Shown here: positions 1 to 11,304 of the stretch, piece after piece | How positions within the stretch are numbered: the stretch's first letter is position 1 | Layout: each line of letters opens with the position of its first letter | Source: Ryuthela nishihirai | Taxonomy: Eukaryota; Arthropoda; Arachnida; Araneae; Heptathelidae | DNA length: 64,000 nt | NCBI GenBank assembly: GCA_038380435.1 | Contig: JAWZYU010000007.1 | Location: forward strand, 85,512,334-85,576,333 | Reading direction: 5' to 3' | The notes under the pieces: generated by a model | Databases searched by the model: none | The model's input: only the letters and a program-made list of their open reading frames with translations | Told to the model about the DNA's origin: nothing | Position numbers and translations under genes: made by a program

Positions 1-430
1 ACTCTATCCAGTGTAGCAAACTTCTAATGATATATATTATATATGCTACTAGAAGTCTTTGTGTGGTATCTAGAAGCTTTTGGGTAGTTTGTCCAGGTTT
101 CTCATATAACATACAAACACTTATACAAGAACATATTTCTTAAATATTCTATCGCATTTCGTTAGTTTAAAACATGTATCTAACAAAATGGTTTTGAAGA
201 TATTTAACTGTTTAATAGTTGATAACAATATCTCCTCCCGAAGACAATAAGCAATAAGTCAAACAAGACTTAACATTAGAAATCATAGCTAAAATTGAAA
301 TATTAACGAAACTCCAGACGCAATGATGTTTAGGAATTATCGAATTTAATATGTTCAATATTTCATTAATCTAACTTTTGTGAGATAAATTGTTAAAAAT
401 ATTTACTTTCAAGTATTTAAAGCGCCTTCA
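1..430. other. AT-rich stretch, nothing recognised
   Basis: No coding, SINE or transposon signature is visible. Only short AT-rich words and stop-rich frames occur. Confidence 0.5.
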
Positions 431-471
431 AACATTTCACAAGACGTTTCACAAACGTCTTGTGAAATGTT
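431..471. repeat. Perfect 19-bp hairpin
   Basis: Positions 431-449 (aacatttcacaagacgttt) are the exact reverse complement of 453-471, with a 3-nt loop. The word acatttcacaagac recurs immediately downstream at about 476-491, so the hairpin sits in a small local duplication. It could be a tiny fold-back element or replication slippage. No terminator context exists because this is eukaryotic DNA. Confidence 0.75.
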
Positions 472-636
472 TCACAAGACATTTCACAAGACTGTTTCTT
501 TGTGATAAAAAATTTTTTCACCGAAAATTGAACAGAAAAATTGAAATTTCCATATCAGAGCACATATTCTACAGAATAATGCTTACTGTTTAACAGAAAT
601 GCTTCACATAGTACACCTTGAAGAGGTGGAGTTGTT

Positions 637-2553
637 CATCATCATCATCATCATCATCCTCAAGCAGCCATGGGCTACGGAGGTCCAACCAGACCGTGCA
701 ATTTAGATCCCCAAGCAAGTCTGTCCTGAGCTACATCTGCTGCATCAGGCCACTGAATACTAATTCTAATAAGGTCCTGTTTGACATTGTCTGCCCACCG
801 CATCCTTGGTCTCCCCCTTTTCTGAAGCCTTTAGGCACACTGTTCATAACCCTATTCGCCAATCTATAATTATCCATATGGGCAACATGGCCAAACCAAC
901 GGAGTCTCTCTCTGCACGATATGCTGCTTAAAGGAAGTTGCCGACTCCTTTGCCTAACCTCATAATTAGTTACAAAGTTCAACCATCTAATGCCCAAGAT
1001 ACTGCGTAAGCATCTAGAATCAAAAGCATCTAGTTTTCTGTTATCTTGTTTACAAAGCATCCAAGTTTCTCTAAAATAACTAACCCTAGAAAGAACCAAA
1101 CTATTATACAGTCTAATTTAGTCTTTAGATGTATACGCCTATTTTTCCACACTCTCCACAGATTCTTAAAAGTCCCGGCAGCAATCCCTATCCGTCTGTT
1201 AATCTCATGCCGCACATCACCAGTATCTGTTACATAGCTCCCAAGGTAATTAAACTGTGACACCTGCTCAAGACTGCAACCATTCAGATTAACTGAATCA
1301 CTTCCTGCCTGACCAATTTTCATCATTTTAGTTTTCTCTCTGTTTATCACCAAACCTACTCTACTACCAGTTTCATCAACAGCTCGAATGAAAGAGCTCA
1401 TCTCATCAACATCATTTCCCAAAAGGACTAAATCATCAGCATAATCTAAATCAGAAATTTTCGTATCTCCAATCCATTTAAGGCCAAAATCTTTCCCTTC
1501 AAGTGAATTTCGCATAACATAATCAATAACCAAGCTAAAGAGAAAAGGAGACAAAATGCGCCCTTGTCGAACACCAGAAGTAATGCTAAACCAATTGCTA
1601 CAAGACTTACCAACTCTCACACACGACTCAGTGTTATTAGAGGGCTTTCATTGTGTTAACTAACTTGTCAGGTATACCATATGATCTCACAATCAACCAA
1701 AAATTATGACGATCAACAGAGTCGAAAGCCTTTTTGAAATCAACAAAGCTAGCAACCAAAGGTTTCTGTAACTCTAAACATTTCTCAAGAATCTGCCTAA
1801 GCGAAAATATCTGATCCACACATCCCCTACCACTTCTGAATTCACATTGCTAATCACGCAATTGCCTGTCAACCAGATTCTTAAATCTATTAAGCACAAT
1901 CGTGGAAAGAACTTTACCTGGAACAGAGAGTAGGCTGATACCCCTATAGTTGCGATCACCTTTTTTGAAAACAGGGATAATAATAGCTCTGGTAAAATCC
2001 TTAGGAAACATGCCTTTATCATAAAAGATATTCAGAAATTCAGTCATCCAAGTGGTAATCGAAACATTCCCAGCTCTAAGCATTTCCGTAGTAATTTCAT
2101 CTACCCCCTGGGGATTTATGTAGTTTAAGTTTAGAAACAGCCAAAATAACTTCAGGTTGTGTTATAGGGCCAACATTGAAGCCACCAATGCATCTATCAT
2201 CATTGCAAACAATGGGAGTAGAACTAACCACATTGTTTAGAACATCACTGAAATGCTCAGCCCACCTAGCCATGACAGAATCCTCTCCTTCTATAACCTT
2301 ACCATGTTTATCCTTCAATCCCTGTATACCTGTCCGTTTTCTACGACACAAACATTAACTATCTGTCATATACACGAACATTAACTATCACAACAGCAGT
2401 ATCTAGTACAGCTCTCTGCTGTTGTGCTGCCTAGCTGCTTCCTCGGCTTTGTCAGCCAAGCCATCAAGTCAAAGATACTTATCAGCAGCTAACTGATCCT
2501 TTACACGTTTATTAAGCTCTCTGTAATGCTTTCTATTAGGACTAATTATTTTG
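637..2553 (-). mobile_element. 5'-truncated RTE-like non-LTR retrotransposon (RTE copy 1)
   Basis: On the minus strand this is the 3' half of an RTE-like LINE. It ends in a (GAT)n tail at about 636-660, the usual microsatellite-type tail of RTE elements. Reading from 2553 down, conserved reverse transcriptase blocks appear in order: a segment before domain 1 (HKSPGG), the finger motif IIIPVFKKGD, FVDFKKAFDSVD, VRQGRILSPF and an intact YADD catalytic box near 1430-1445. A C-terminal region follows with RLRWFGHV and NYRLANRVMNSVPKG. Frameshifts and stops split the frame, and the apurinic-type endonuclease half is missing. It is homologous to the elements at 29981-33693 and about 34149-36205. 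A short local duplication disturbs 2340-2440. Clade assignment is by motif style only. Confidence 0.9.
731..2351 (-). pseudogene. Reverse transcriptase ORF remains of RTE copy 1
   Basis: The reverse transcriptase is broken into at least five overlapping frame segments, at 731-1099, 1030-1620, 1637-1819, 1850-2083 and 2097-2351. The palm motifs are in register between segments, so each break is a small indel or point stop. YADD is retained here, whereas it is destroyed in the other two copies in the window. The protein would copy element RNA at a nicked target, but this copy cannot encode a full enzyme. Confidence 0.85.
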
Positions 2554-2789
2554 TATCTCGGAACCTTCCTTCAACTCTTCCATCTTCAGTGTAAAAAGCA
2601 CATTGACTTGAATGAATTTATTGTACACGATACCATTTAACTGGGCACTTTCGTGGAAAAAATTATTCAAAAATTAATTAATTTTTAATAATACATGTGT
2701 AGCAAAAAATAATGTCATTTTTTTTCTAAATGAGACGTAATCTTGAATTTTTACGTTTCCTTTTGTTTTCTTTATTAATATGAAAACGC
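2554..2789. other. Spacer between RTE copy 1 and SINE-A
   Basis: AT-rich sequence with no recognisable feature. Confidence 0.4.
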
Positions 2790-3156
2790 ACTTCTGAGCG
2801 GCAGTTTTTTGCACACAATGGTCTAAATGGGCAGGTCACAAAGACCCAAATGCTAAGAGACGGTTAGGGAATGGGATTCAGTGGAGAGATGTTAGGAGAC
2901 AGAAGGTAGCCTCCGTCAAGGCCACTCAGGATGTTTTTAACGTGCACAGGGTATGGCACTCCCGCACACAGTGTCACAACTTAACGTCCAGCCGACGGAC
3001 AACGGCCTTTCCAACCTGCCAGTGTGTCCTATTGACCGAGCTCAAGGCGTGGATTTCTGCGAAGATAAATCTCAAAGCTAGGTCAGCTGGGACTACAACC
3101 TGGGAACTGCAGATTACGAGCCTGGCGCGCTACCGACTGAGACCTGGCCCTGCCCC
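2790..3156 (-). repeat. SINE-A copy (tRNA-derived, about 385 bp family)
   Basis: This is a diverged full-length copy read on the minus strand. The tRNA-like head lies at 3090-3156, with box B in inverted form and the 'gcgcgctaccgactga' box A complement. The central domain carries the inverted GGGACGTTAAG-type core and the GTGCACGTTAAA-type motif. The tail reaches 'ctgagcggca' at 2794-2803. Short ORFs inside are incidental. Confidence 0.9.
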
Positions 3157-3591
3157 TTCTATTTTCGGACATCCTTAATTATATTATAGTATGATATATA
3201 TAATATATATGATATATATATGCCTTATTCGCCCTAAGCTCATTAATTAACAGCTCGATTTAAATATTTATATCTCAAAACATGGATTTGTTTTCCCACT
3301 CTAAGAAAAATTTGCCTCACCTTGAAACCATGTTTTCATTCCAGCCCTCCTGAAAAAAATTCAACACTGCCTATGACTAATGTTCCTACAGTAAATATGT
3401 TCTTCAAGGCTTAAAAAATATTGACATTCACATTGCTGCCATCATTACCATTTTAAACGATAAAAACTTTTTGAATCTAGCTATCTCCATTTCACTCATT
3501 TACTCTTTGCCGCTGTGAACGGCATCCATGCAATGGCAAATGTAGCAAGGCGAAAACGCTTCACTTCTTTAGAAGGAAACTGAGTATTAAC
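3157..3591. other. AT-rich spacer with TA-rich microsatellite
   Basis: A degenerate (TA)n stretch lies at about 3180-3222. The rest shows nothing recognisable. Confidence 0.4.
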
Positions 3592-3786
3592 TCACGGTGG
3601 CCGAGTTGTTAGCGCGCTTGGCTACTGATTCAAGTGTGTTCGAGCCCCGGGTAAGGCATGGATGTTTGTATTGTTTTTCTACTGAGGTCCCGCCATCCTC
3701 ACAAATCTTCTACTATGGCATTTTATTAAACTGACAGGCTCCTGTCAGACCTCTGTGGCAAGCAGCTGCTTGAGGAGGTATTTATA
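3592..3786 (+). repeat. SINE-B copy (tRNA-derived, about 190 bp family)
   Basis: The head has box A-like ggccgagttgttagcgcgc and box B-like gttcgagcccc. The family body follows ('taaggcatggatgtttg', 'ccgccatcctcaca', 'ctactatggca'), then the 3' block 'ctctgtggcaagcagctgct' and a 'gaggaggtatttat' end. The same body recurs near 10.7, 42.1, 58.6, 63.0 and 63.8 kb, which defines the family. Confidence 0.88.
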
Positions 3787-5528
3787 TTAATTCCGTATTG
3801 TTTCAAAAACCTGATGTCTACAAAACGTCATTTTCGAGACAGTATCTATTACTGACTTCAATTCTTCAACTTTCGCTCATTTCACTTACTTACCTTTACT
3901 TCCAACTCCTGTGAAGTTTTCTTACTCTGCATATGAATTGAGAATGTTTATTATCAGGCTGAGAGCAAGAATAGCGCCTCTTAACTGGTTTCATCGTAGA
4001 TGTCACCAGTCTGACACTGCTCTCTGTTCTAATTGCTTTTCTGTTAAAACGATGATCCCATTTTTCAATAATCTCACGACTCCAATGCTGAACAGAAGCA
4101 AACAAAAAGAGTCGATGGAGCTTCCAATATTTGCCACTAATGATCCATGATGCCCTCTCCATGAAAATCAACAAATCGGAGCATTTGAAAAATATCACCA
4201 TTTTCTTGCGTTTCTTTAAAGTTAACATTCAATCTATTTTGCAACCTTCTGATGATCTTTGTGTCCCTGAACATCGCTTTCCAATAGAAATCCATCTTTT
4301 AATTTTTTCATTTACTTTTGTGTGCCTCTGGGATAAAAGGGCATTTTATGCAAATGATTATCTTCTCCTCCGAGCAGAAATATGATGCTGTTAGCCCGAC
4401 ATTTTTAGTTTTATTGAAATTTGATTCAATAAAATCGTATGATTTTTTTTCATGACCTATTATTGAAAGTTAACGGAAAACTCAAATTTAAAAAACTTAA
4501 TACGTTTATACCATTATTAACGTTTTTAAACTACTGAACTTTTAAAAATGATGAAAACACTTTCAAAACCTTTGAAAGCCAATATATCTAATAATCAAAA
4601 ATGTTTAAACGTAATACGTTCCAATAAGCCACACAGAGGCGAATATATATAGCTAGGAAAAAAGTTAGCTTCCTCTCAAATTCTTTAAGTTAGTTTAGGA
4701 GTTTACGAGAAATATATGTATTTCACAAAAACAGTCATTGAATTTTATTGACATAATGTGCAATATTTCAAGAGCTATCAAAATCATTTCTCATGTCTCA
4801 CAAAAACACACAGATCATTAGCTTGTTTTCAAAAGGAAATGAAAGAACAAATTTAGACTTTTTATTTTCATTTTGGCATCTATTCGTCCTATTCCTTTAT
4901 CGGCATTCAATATTTTCTTTTAAGGGATTTGAGAGAAAAATTTTCCGTAGAATGGGTGCGTATAAAAAAATTTATCTGCACCCATTCTTCGAAATTTCGG
5001 AATTTTTCAAAAGACTGAAAATCTCCGGCAGAGGGTTTAAAATTGGAAATTGGCAGAATTTAAGACGAATACTATAAACTGTTAAATCTATTAAAATTAA
5101 ATATAATGAGGTAAAATTAAAAGAGTTTGTAATGTAATAATGCTTAAATATAATAACATACACATAAACGCACTGTCGCAGCAAAGTTACTTGGATTACT
5201 TCACTAACTTTAAGGACACCTGGATTACTTCACTAACTTTATTATCACCAATTTTTAAGTTTACGATTACTTTAGCTAGAAATTTGAAAATTTGGTTGTA
5301 ATGTGTGGTGGTCACGTAATTTAGGTTAACAACAACGACTTATCCCTTAATTCCACGAAATGAGAATCGTTTTTTTTTTGTTCCAGAAAATTCTTTCTAG
5401 GTTCAACACTATGTCTTCCAATAAAAACTGGAAGATTCCAGCGCGGAATATCACTAAATGATAAATATCGTTATAAGAAAACCGTGGAACAAAGGCACAA
5501 GTTATCTGTCATCGTAGAATTCAAGGAA
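3787..5528. other. Unassigned AT-rich region
   Basis: Several short frames (for example 3911-4150 +, 3896-4228 -, 4131-4385 +, 4793-5077 +) have no recognisable domain, no flanking exon signals I trust, and ordinary low-complexity composition. An 11-bp inverted repeat (agaatgggtgc) lies at about 4950-4990. I see no supported gene. Confidence 0.4.
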
Positions 5529-5727
5529 TAATTCTGCTAAAGAGTTTCGCCGTGAGTGGAACCCGAACCCTGGATTCACACCAGGTGTTTCGACCACTAA
5601 TTAGCGGCTGTCACAATTTGCTGAAAAATTAACTAGCCGCTGATAGGTTAGTGATCAGAGCACTTGGAAAGAATCCAGGAGACACGGTTCGAGTCACTCA
5701 TGGCGAAACTCGTTTTTTCAGTAAATT
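5529..5727. repeat. Fold-back pair of tRNA-like SINE heads
   Basis: Two tRNA-like segments face each other. The left arm (about 5529-5620) is minus oriented and the right arm (about 5635-5727) is plus oriented, with 'taggttagtgatcagagcac' as box A-like and 'cggttcgagtcac' as box B-like sequence. The arms are imperfect reverse complements: 'gagtttcgcc' on the left pairs with 'ggcgaaactc' on the right. The structure would form a long hairpin. Confidence 0.75.
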
Positions 5728-5897
5728 ATTTCTTAAAAGATAGCTGGTTTTTAATAAGCCAATTTATGCATGAGTTTGAATGAAGTCGTCATATATTTCG
5801 TGGCAATGGGTAAGTGATAATTTCTTGGTGTCACGCTTTTTGCAAACTCAAGTACTGCCAATTAAAACTTAGCCGTAACTGATATTAAAGCATAAAT
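5728..5897 (+). repeat. Dispersed direct repeat, copy 1
   Basis: About 170 bp beginning 'ttatttcttaaaagatagct' recurs almost unchanged at about 7205-7382. It is not a recognised element. Confidence 0.85.
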
Positions 5898-7049
5898 AAA
5901 CTGTACGGCTGATTAACTTGGAAGAAAATGAAATTTAAATTTTTTTTTCCTCAGTAATTCCTCGACTCGCTACCATGACCTTGGGCAGCTTGTATCTCTG
6001 CTCATGAAAGGTAAATTCTTATTGATGTAGGCCGCATTTTCGTAAATAAATATTGCTGATTTTATACACAAATTTTGTCATTCTTTGCCTACATTGCTAT
6101 CTGTCACTCTATCTGTTTTGAGATCAAATCAAGCACAACTTGAAAATGGGGCAATTTCAGTGACGAACAGTGTATGCCACTCGCTTTGTCGTAATCTTTC
6201 CCTTAATATCTAACTTTTCATGATTTGGAGAAATATGGCAGACTTTCGACAAACAAATCATAATATAAAACTCCTTTTTCCCGTACTTAAATCCATTGTT
6301 GAATAAACTAAAAGATCTCCATCTTCTACAGATGAAATATATTTTCTAAAGTGACAGATTTGACAATTCATAAGGATATAAGTAATATATTAAGTGCTGC
6401 TATCTTCATTTGCTATTTTATCCATGTATTTTATTCCGATGGAATCGCCTAATTCTTCCAACATCGACGAATTATTATCATGTCGCCGCTGTAGGTGAGG
6501 AAAAGCAATGTGCAATGATAATAAACAACCTTAATCGAAAGATACGAGACAGCTAAGAAGTTTAGAAATATTGAGAAGAATGCTGTCAAAGAGCATTACC
6601 CTTTCACTTAACGAGTGCTGACTAGACTCCTTGTAGGTTTCGTAAATATTGATAGAATGCAGCTTGATACCCATTTTCATTAGATGAAGTGCAGCGTCTG
6701 TTAGAAGCGAATGGAACATCTACAGCAATAATTGTTACATGAGGCATCCCACACGCACATCCCACACATTATTGACTTTTCGTGTTGACCTTTTAGTTCA
6801 GTTTATGTAAAGAAAACTCGGTGCTCTGGTGACATGCAAAAGAAAACTCCTGCATTTCTATGCAATACGGCTTTCTAAAGAAAGAACTATAATGGATTAT
6901 TAAGAGTATTTGATTTATAATGAAATTTGATTATGCTGAGGAAGAGTAAATGATATCCGTGTTTTGAGAATATTAAAAGGGAAAACGTCCCTACTTTTAT
7001 TACGCACTGGTTTTGAGTCTATGCTCTCTCGTTATCAGGGTCAAATTTC
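5898..7049. other. Unassigned AT-rich region
   Basis: No recognisable coding or repeat feature. The only frame above 60 codons (6531-6719 -) has no domain signature. Confidence 0.4.
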
Positions 7050-7204
7050 TCTTAGTACTTGCACTTGGGCTCAGATTAATCAGTTGCTCTCGGGCTCATA
7101 TTTAGCACTTGCTCTCGGGCTCATATTAAGCACTTGATCTCGAGCTCATATTAAGCAATTTCTTTCAGGCTCATATTAAGCACTTTATTTCTTAATTCTT
7201 AATA
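7050..7204 (+). repeat. 25-bp minisatellite, first block
   Basis: Tandem units follow the pattern ctcatattaagcac plus ttg(a/c)tctcg(g/a)g, period about 25 bp. The array is interrupted at about 7205 by the copy of the 5728-5897 segment and resumes at about 7408. Confidence 0.88.
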
Positions 7205-7382
7205 TTAGCAATTATTTCTTAAAAGATAGCTGGTTTTTGATGAGCCAATTTATGCATGAGTTTGGATGAAGTCGTCATATATTTCGTGGCAATGGGTAAG
7301 TGATAATTTCTTGGTGTCACGCTTTTTGCAACCTCAAGTACTGCCAATTAAAACTTAGCCGTAAATGATATTAAAGCATATT
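7205..7382 (+). repeat. Dispersed direct repeat, copy 2, inside the minisatellite
   Basis: Nearly identical to 5728-5897 over about 170 bp. It is followed by a short TA-rich palindrome (gagatatata...tatatatctc) at about 7386-7412 before the 25-bp array restarts. Confidence 0.88.
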
Positions 7383-7407
7383 ATCGGAGATATATATCAT
7401 ATATATA

Positions 7408-8036
7408 TCTCGGTCTCATATTAAGCACTTGATCTCGGGCTCATATTAAGCAATTTCTCTCAGGCTCATATTTAGCACTTGCTCTCTGGATCATATTAAG
7501 CACTTGATTTCGAGCTCATATTAAGCAGTTTCTCTCGGGATCATATTAAGCACTTGCTCTCCTGCTCATATTTAGCACTTGCTCTCAGGCTTCTATTAAG
7601 CACTTGATCTCGAGCTCATATTAAGCACTTGCTCTCGGGCTCATATTAAGCACTTGATCTCGAGCTCATATTAAGCAATTTCTCTCAGGCTCATATTAAG
7701 CACTTGATCTCGGGTTCATATTTAGCACTTGCTCTCGGGATCATATTAAGCACTTGATTTCGAGCTCATATTAAGCAATTTCTCTCGGGATCATATTAAG
7801 ACTTGCTCTCCGGCTCACATTTAGCACTTGCTCTCAGGCTTATATTAAGCACTTGATCTCGGGTTCATATTAAGCACTTGATCTCGGGATCATATTAAGT
7901 ATTTGTTCTCGGGCTCATATCAAGCACTTGTTCTCGGCTCATTTTAAGCACTTGTTCTCGGGCTCATATTCAGCACTTGATCTTAGGCTCATATTAAGCA
8001 GTTTCTCTTGGGCTCATATTAAGCACTTGCTCTCTG
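7408..8036 (+). repeat. 25-bp minisatellite, second block
   Basis: About 25 imperfect units of the 25-bp repeat. Variants alternate between cacttgatctcgagctc and caatttctctcaggctc forms, which suggests higher-order amplification of mixed units. It ends in ordinary sequence at 8037. Confidence 0.9.
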
Positions 8037-8280
8037 ACTCTCCCCTCTGGTATTACCTTTTAATTCAAGCGAAAAGAAACGTCGTTTTCGAACCTTAGAA
8101 GAGTAAACAGCTATTAGCGAAGTTGAAGAGTGTTAAATGCAATCCCTCGCCTGACTTCTAATTGATATGGAGTGTGAAGATAAAATTTATTTATTCGCAT
8201 ATTAAGAAATGGAGGACGAAAAATGTTTAAATTCAAAATGAATAAATTTTCTATGTGTATATATATATTTATACACTATA

Positions 8281-8359
8281 CACAGTCGTATCAGAATAAT
8301 ATGACCACCTACCATACATATACTGTGGCAGGTGGTCATATTATTCTGATACGACTGTG
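8281..8359. mobile_element. 79-bp palindromic MITE, Tc1/mariner type
   Basis: The element is almost entirely inverted repeat: arms begin 'cacagtcgtatcagaata' and end with its complement, about 33-36 bp each with a short centre. It is flanked by TA on both sides (8279-8280 and 8360-8361). The inner arm ends in tatgaccacctgcc, the same inner terminus as the Tc1-like element at 36915-38631. It has no coding capacity. Confidence 0.85.
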
Positions 8360-8636
8360 TATGCATTACACACTGCTTATCATGAGTTATATACTGATAA
8401 CTGAAATGCGAATTAAATAAAACATGCTAGATAAATAAAAGATTTTCACCATACCTAGGTAATATAATGTGCAGTTTAGGAAAATCAACATGAAAAATCT
8501 CCCAATAACATCACGGAGTATGTGAAAGAGACACGCTATAAAAGGTGCACTTTTAAAGATGCTCGATCATTTTAAATTGAAATGCTACATTGTTAAAGTA
8601 GCATTTCAACTTAATTGTTCATGTGTTATTGCTAAT
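8360..8636. other. Spacer with a 12-bp hairpin
   Basis: At about 8579-8612, 'ttgaaatgctac' and its reverse complement flank a 9-nt loop. Nothing else is recognised. Confidence 0.5.
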
Positions 8637-8838
8637 TTCAACTGTCTCATATTGTTATGGTTAATTTTAATTGTCTCACGTTGTTATTGTTAATATTAAT
8701 TGTCTCATATTGTTATTGTTAATTTTAATTGTCTCATATTGTTATTGTTAATTTTAATTGTCTCATATCGTTATTGTTAATTTTAATTGTCTCATATTGT
8801 TATTGTTAATTTTAACTGTCTCATGTTGTTATTGTTAT
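8637..8838 (+). repeat. 29-bp minisatellite
   Basis: About seven units of the pattern tgtctcatattgttattg plus ttaattttaat, period 29 bp, with few substitutions. Confidence 0.9.
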
Positions 8839-8929
8839 TACAAATTGTGGGATAATTATTTTTTCTATTGAGAAAATTATTTTCCTGAATGCGTTTTGTA
8901 TCGCTGTATTAAGAGCCGATTGCCTCATG

Positions 8930-10030
8930 ATGCCTCAAAGGAAACGAGTAGATGACGCAGAGCCTTTGGAAGGATCGAGATTGCTCGAACAATCACGGAA
9001 ATGACCATGCTCTCCGGTGTCCAGCATTCTGTTATCTAAGGGCAATGTCGGAAATTTCAAACAATCCAAATAGTTATGAGAATATATGTTCAAGGGCATC
9101 CTAGTATTACATCCTCTGAAGACGATCGCTATATTGGACTACTGTCCCGACGGAACAAGAGAATAATAACACCATCTCTGCATTCAGACTTCATTCAGCC
9201 ACAAGAAGGCATGCATTTGTTTTAATTATGAGAAAAATGCTTTAAAAAGCCAGATTCTATGACCTTCAATCCTCTGTATGCACCTCTTTAACCTCCAGAC
9301 ATAGACAGGCGAGACATAGACAATCGCAGTAAGCCTGTCTTCCGACCTCCTGGAGGCAGTGACCTCGTGAACTGTCCGGTACTACGGTGTCAAGTGCTAG
9401 GTCCGGAACTGGCACTATTCTACACCGATGCGGGGAGCGAATATCAAGTTGCATACACCTGACTGGAAATGTCGAAACTCAGATTAATGGTGTCACGATC
9501 CCATATATCGTGATACCATTTATCGTGACATCGTGATCACATGATCATGATACCATTTCTCCTGTTGACCGCACCAGAGAATAATGGAGTCATGTCCTAT
9601 TCACTGATGAGTCTCAATTTTCTTTACAATTGGACTGCAGAAGTATACTAATCTGGGGAGGGGTCAAAATACGCAAACAGGCCTGTATCATCGTTGAGAG
9701 ATTTGATGGTAAAGTTCTAACTGTGTACGTCAAATCTTTTTGGTTGGCCTTTACCGACCTCCATGTGTTTGATGGAAGTTCCGTGAATGATCCATGATAT
9801 CAGGATGATATTCTGGATTCCTATGTCGACTTATGCTGGTATAACAGATGACGATTTCCTCCTAAGAGACAATAATGCGCGCTAAGACAGAGCAAGATTG
9901 TTCAAACCAATATCTTCAGGAAGAAGGTATACAACGAATGGAGTGGCATTCTATAGAGATCAGAACACCAATTGCCCACATTTCCAAAGGCATTATTTAT
10001 GCGTTCCATTGCAGCTAGGGACATGATTTT
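8930..10030 (+). pseudogene. Decayed Tc1-like transposase
   Basis: Frame-hopping translation on the plus strand gives Tc1-family landmarks in the correct order. An N-terminal PQRKRVDDAE-like start lies near 8935. A block resembling the pre-catalytic CTSLTSRHR motif lies near 9280-9310. VLFTDESQFSLQ, holding the first catalytic Asp, is near 9597-9632, followed by LIWGGV near 9650. Many stops and indels separate them, and 9480-9570 holds a local palindromic insertion (repeats of atcgtgat). The second Asp and the Glu cannot be placed with confidence. I could not identify terminal repeats, so the element's ends are unknown. Confidence 0.7.
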
Positions 10031-10059
10031 CTAACCCAACATGAGGTCAGGCAGGGGGA

Positions 10060-10665
10060 ACCCGCCTACAAAATTTGGGACTTTTCGGTGAAGTACATCG
10101 GGAATTACGGAATGCCAAAATCCGGGGAAATAAATATATCGATCGTTTGCCACGGGCGTTAAGAACGTGCGCCGAGTCAGCAATGATCTCTGCAACACCG
10201 AAAATTGTTCGTGTTGTTCTGTGATAAAATGTCGGAGGGGGGGATACTCCCAAAACTAACCTTTAGTACAGAACAGAATATGCAGATTAAAAGTGAGACA
10301 CGAGCTGTCCACAATTTGTGTAGAAACGAAACGACGGGCCAAGTGGGAATTTGATTTTTAAACCAATCACTGGGGCACACGGGGAACGCTATGCAGGAAT
10401 TTGGACCGTGCGGACGAATATCACGGGAGCAATAGGGTAGTAAAATCTGTCGTAAAGGAAATAAAAATCTCGATAATTCACGTAGAAACTAAGCCACGGT
10501 CTATGAGAGAGTTCGCTGACGTCAACAATGATCCAAGCAGACACCGAACAAATGTCTTCCTGATGCAAATATGTGCTAAATGTGCAAATATGTGTAGGAG
10601 GCGGGGTACTTACAAAATTTACCTTTAGTGCAGTGAATATAAGAATATGCAGATTAAAAGTGACA
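10060..10665. repeat. Degenerate direct duplication, period about 360 bp
   Basis: The segment about 10060-10300 resembles about 10420-10665. Shared blocks include gccacgg, the tcagcaatgatc/tcaacaatgatcc stretch and 'atgcagattaaaagtgaca'. The right copy is adjacent to a SINE-B. Function is unknown and no coherent protein is conserved between the copies. Confidence 0.6.
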
Positions 10666-10696
10666 CCCGGGCAGCGCCAGGTAACTTTCAGCTGCC

Positions 10697-10870
10697 CGAT
10701 ACCCGAATGATTAGTGTTCTTGGCTCCTAATCGCAAGTACCTGGATTCGAGTCCTGAATAAGGCGTGGATTTTTTTTTCTGTGCTGTCTTTCCGATGACA
10801 TCTCGCTTTCCTTATAAATCTTTACGATGAATCTCTGTGGCAAGCAACTTCTTGAGGAGTAATTTATTTC
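10697..10870 (+). repeat. Degenerate SINE-B copy
   Basis: The tRNA-like head is recognisable through 'ggattcgagtcctgaata', then 'aaggcgtggattttt' and the 3' block 'ctctgtggcaagcaactt' with gaggagtaatttatt. It is strongly diverged. Confidence 0.75.
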
Positions 10871-11146
10871 AAATTTTTTCAGGGAAAAAAGTAATCCACT
10901 ACAAAAGGAGAGAGATAACCTATAAGCATTATCTAGCTTGTCCTGGTTTTAAAGGAGAACGCGTGCCTGCTTGTTTAACGTCACATACCCTAACCTCGAG
11001 ACTAGATAAGGCTAAGTTTTTTAAAATAATAATTATCCTTTTTGGTGTATATTTCGTATAAGGTTTCATAATTAGAGGGCAATAATTCCTCCTGTATATT
11101 TCAGAATTTGTTTGATGAAGAGTATCTTTTGACGATAACGAACTGT
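10871..11146. other. Spacer, nothing recognised
   Basis: No feature identified. Confidence 0.4.
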
Positions 11147-11304
11147 GTTGGGTTGTTTTACCTCTGAGCAGCACTTTTTTGCACACAATGGTCTAAAACA
11201 TAGATTCCCAACGGGGGCGATACCGCACCCCAGTGGGCGCTGGAGTCTTCTATGGGGACGGTAGCGGATCCAGAGGCAAATGGGGGACGTTGAGGCAGTC
11301 AAGA

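Noticed and set aside
7050..8036. CRISPR-like array
   Set aside because: Units are contiguous 25-bp tandem repeats without spacers, in eukaryotic DNA, so it is a minisatellite.
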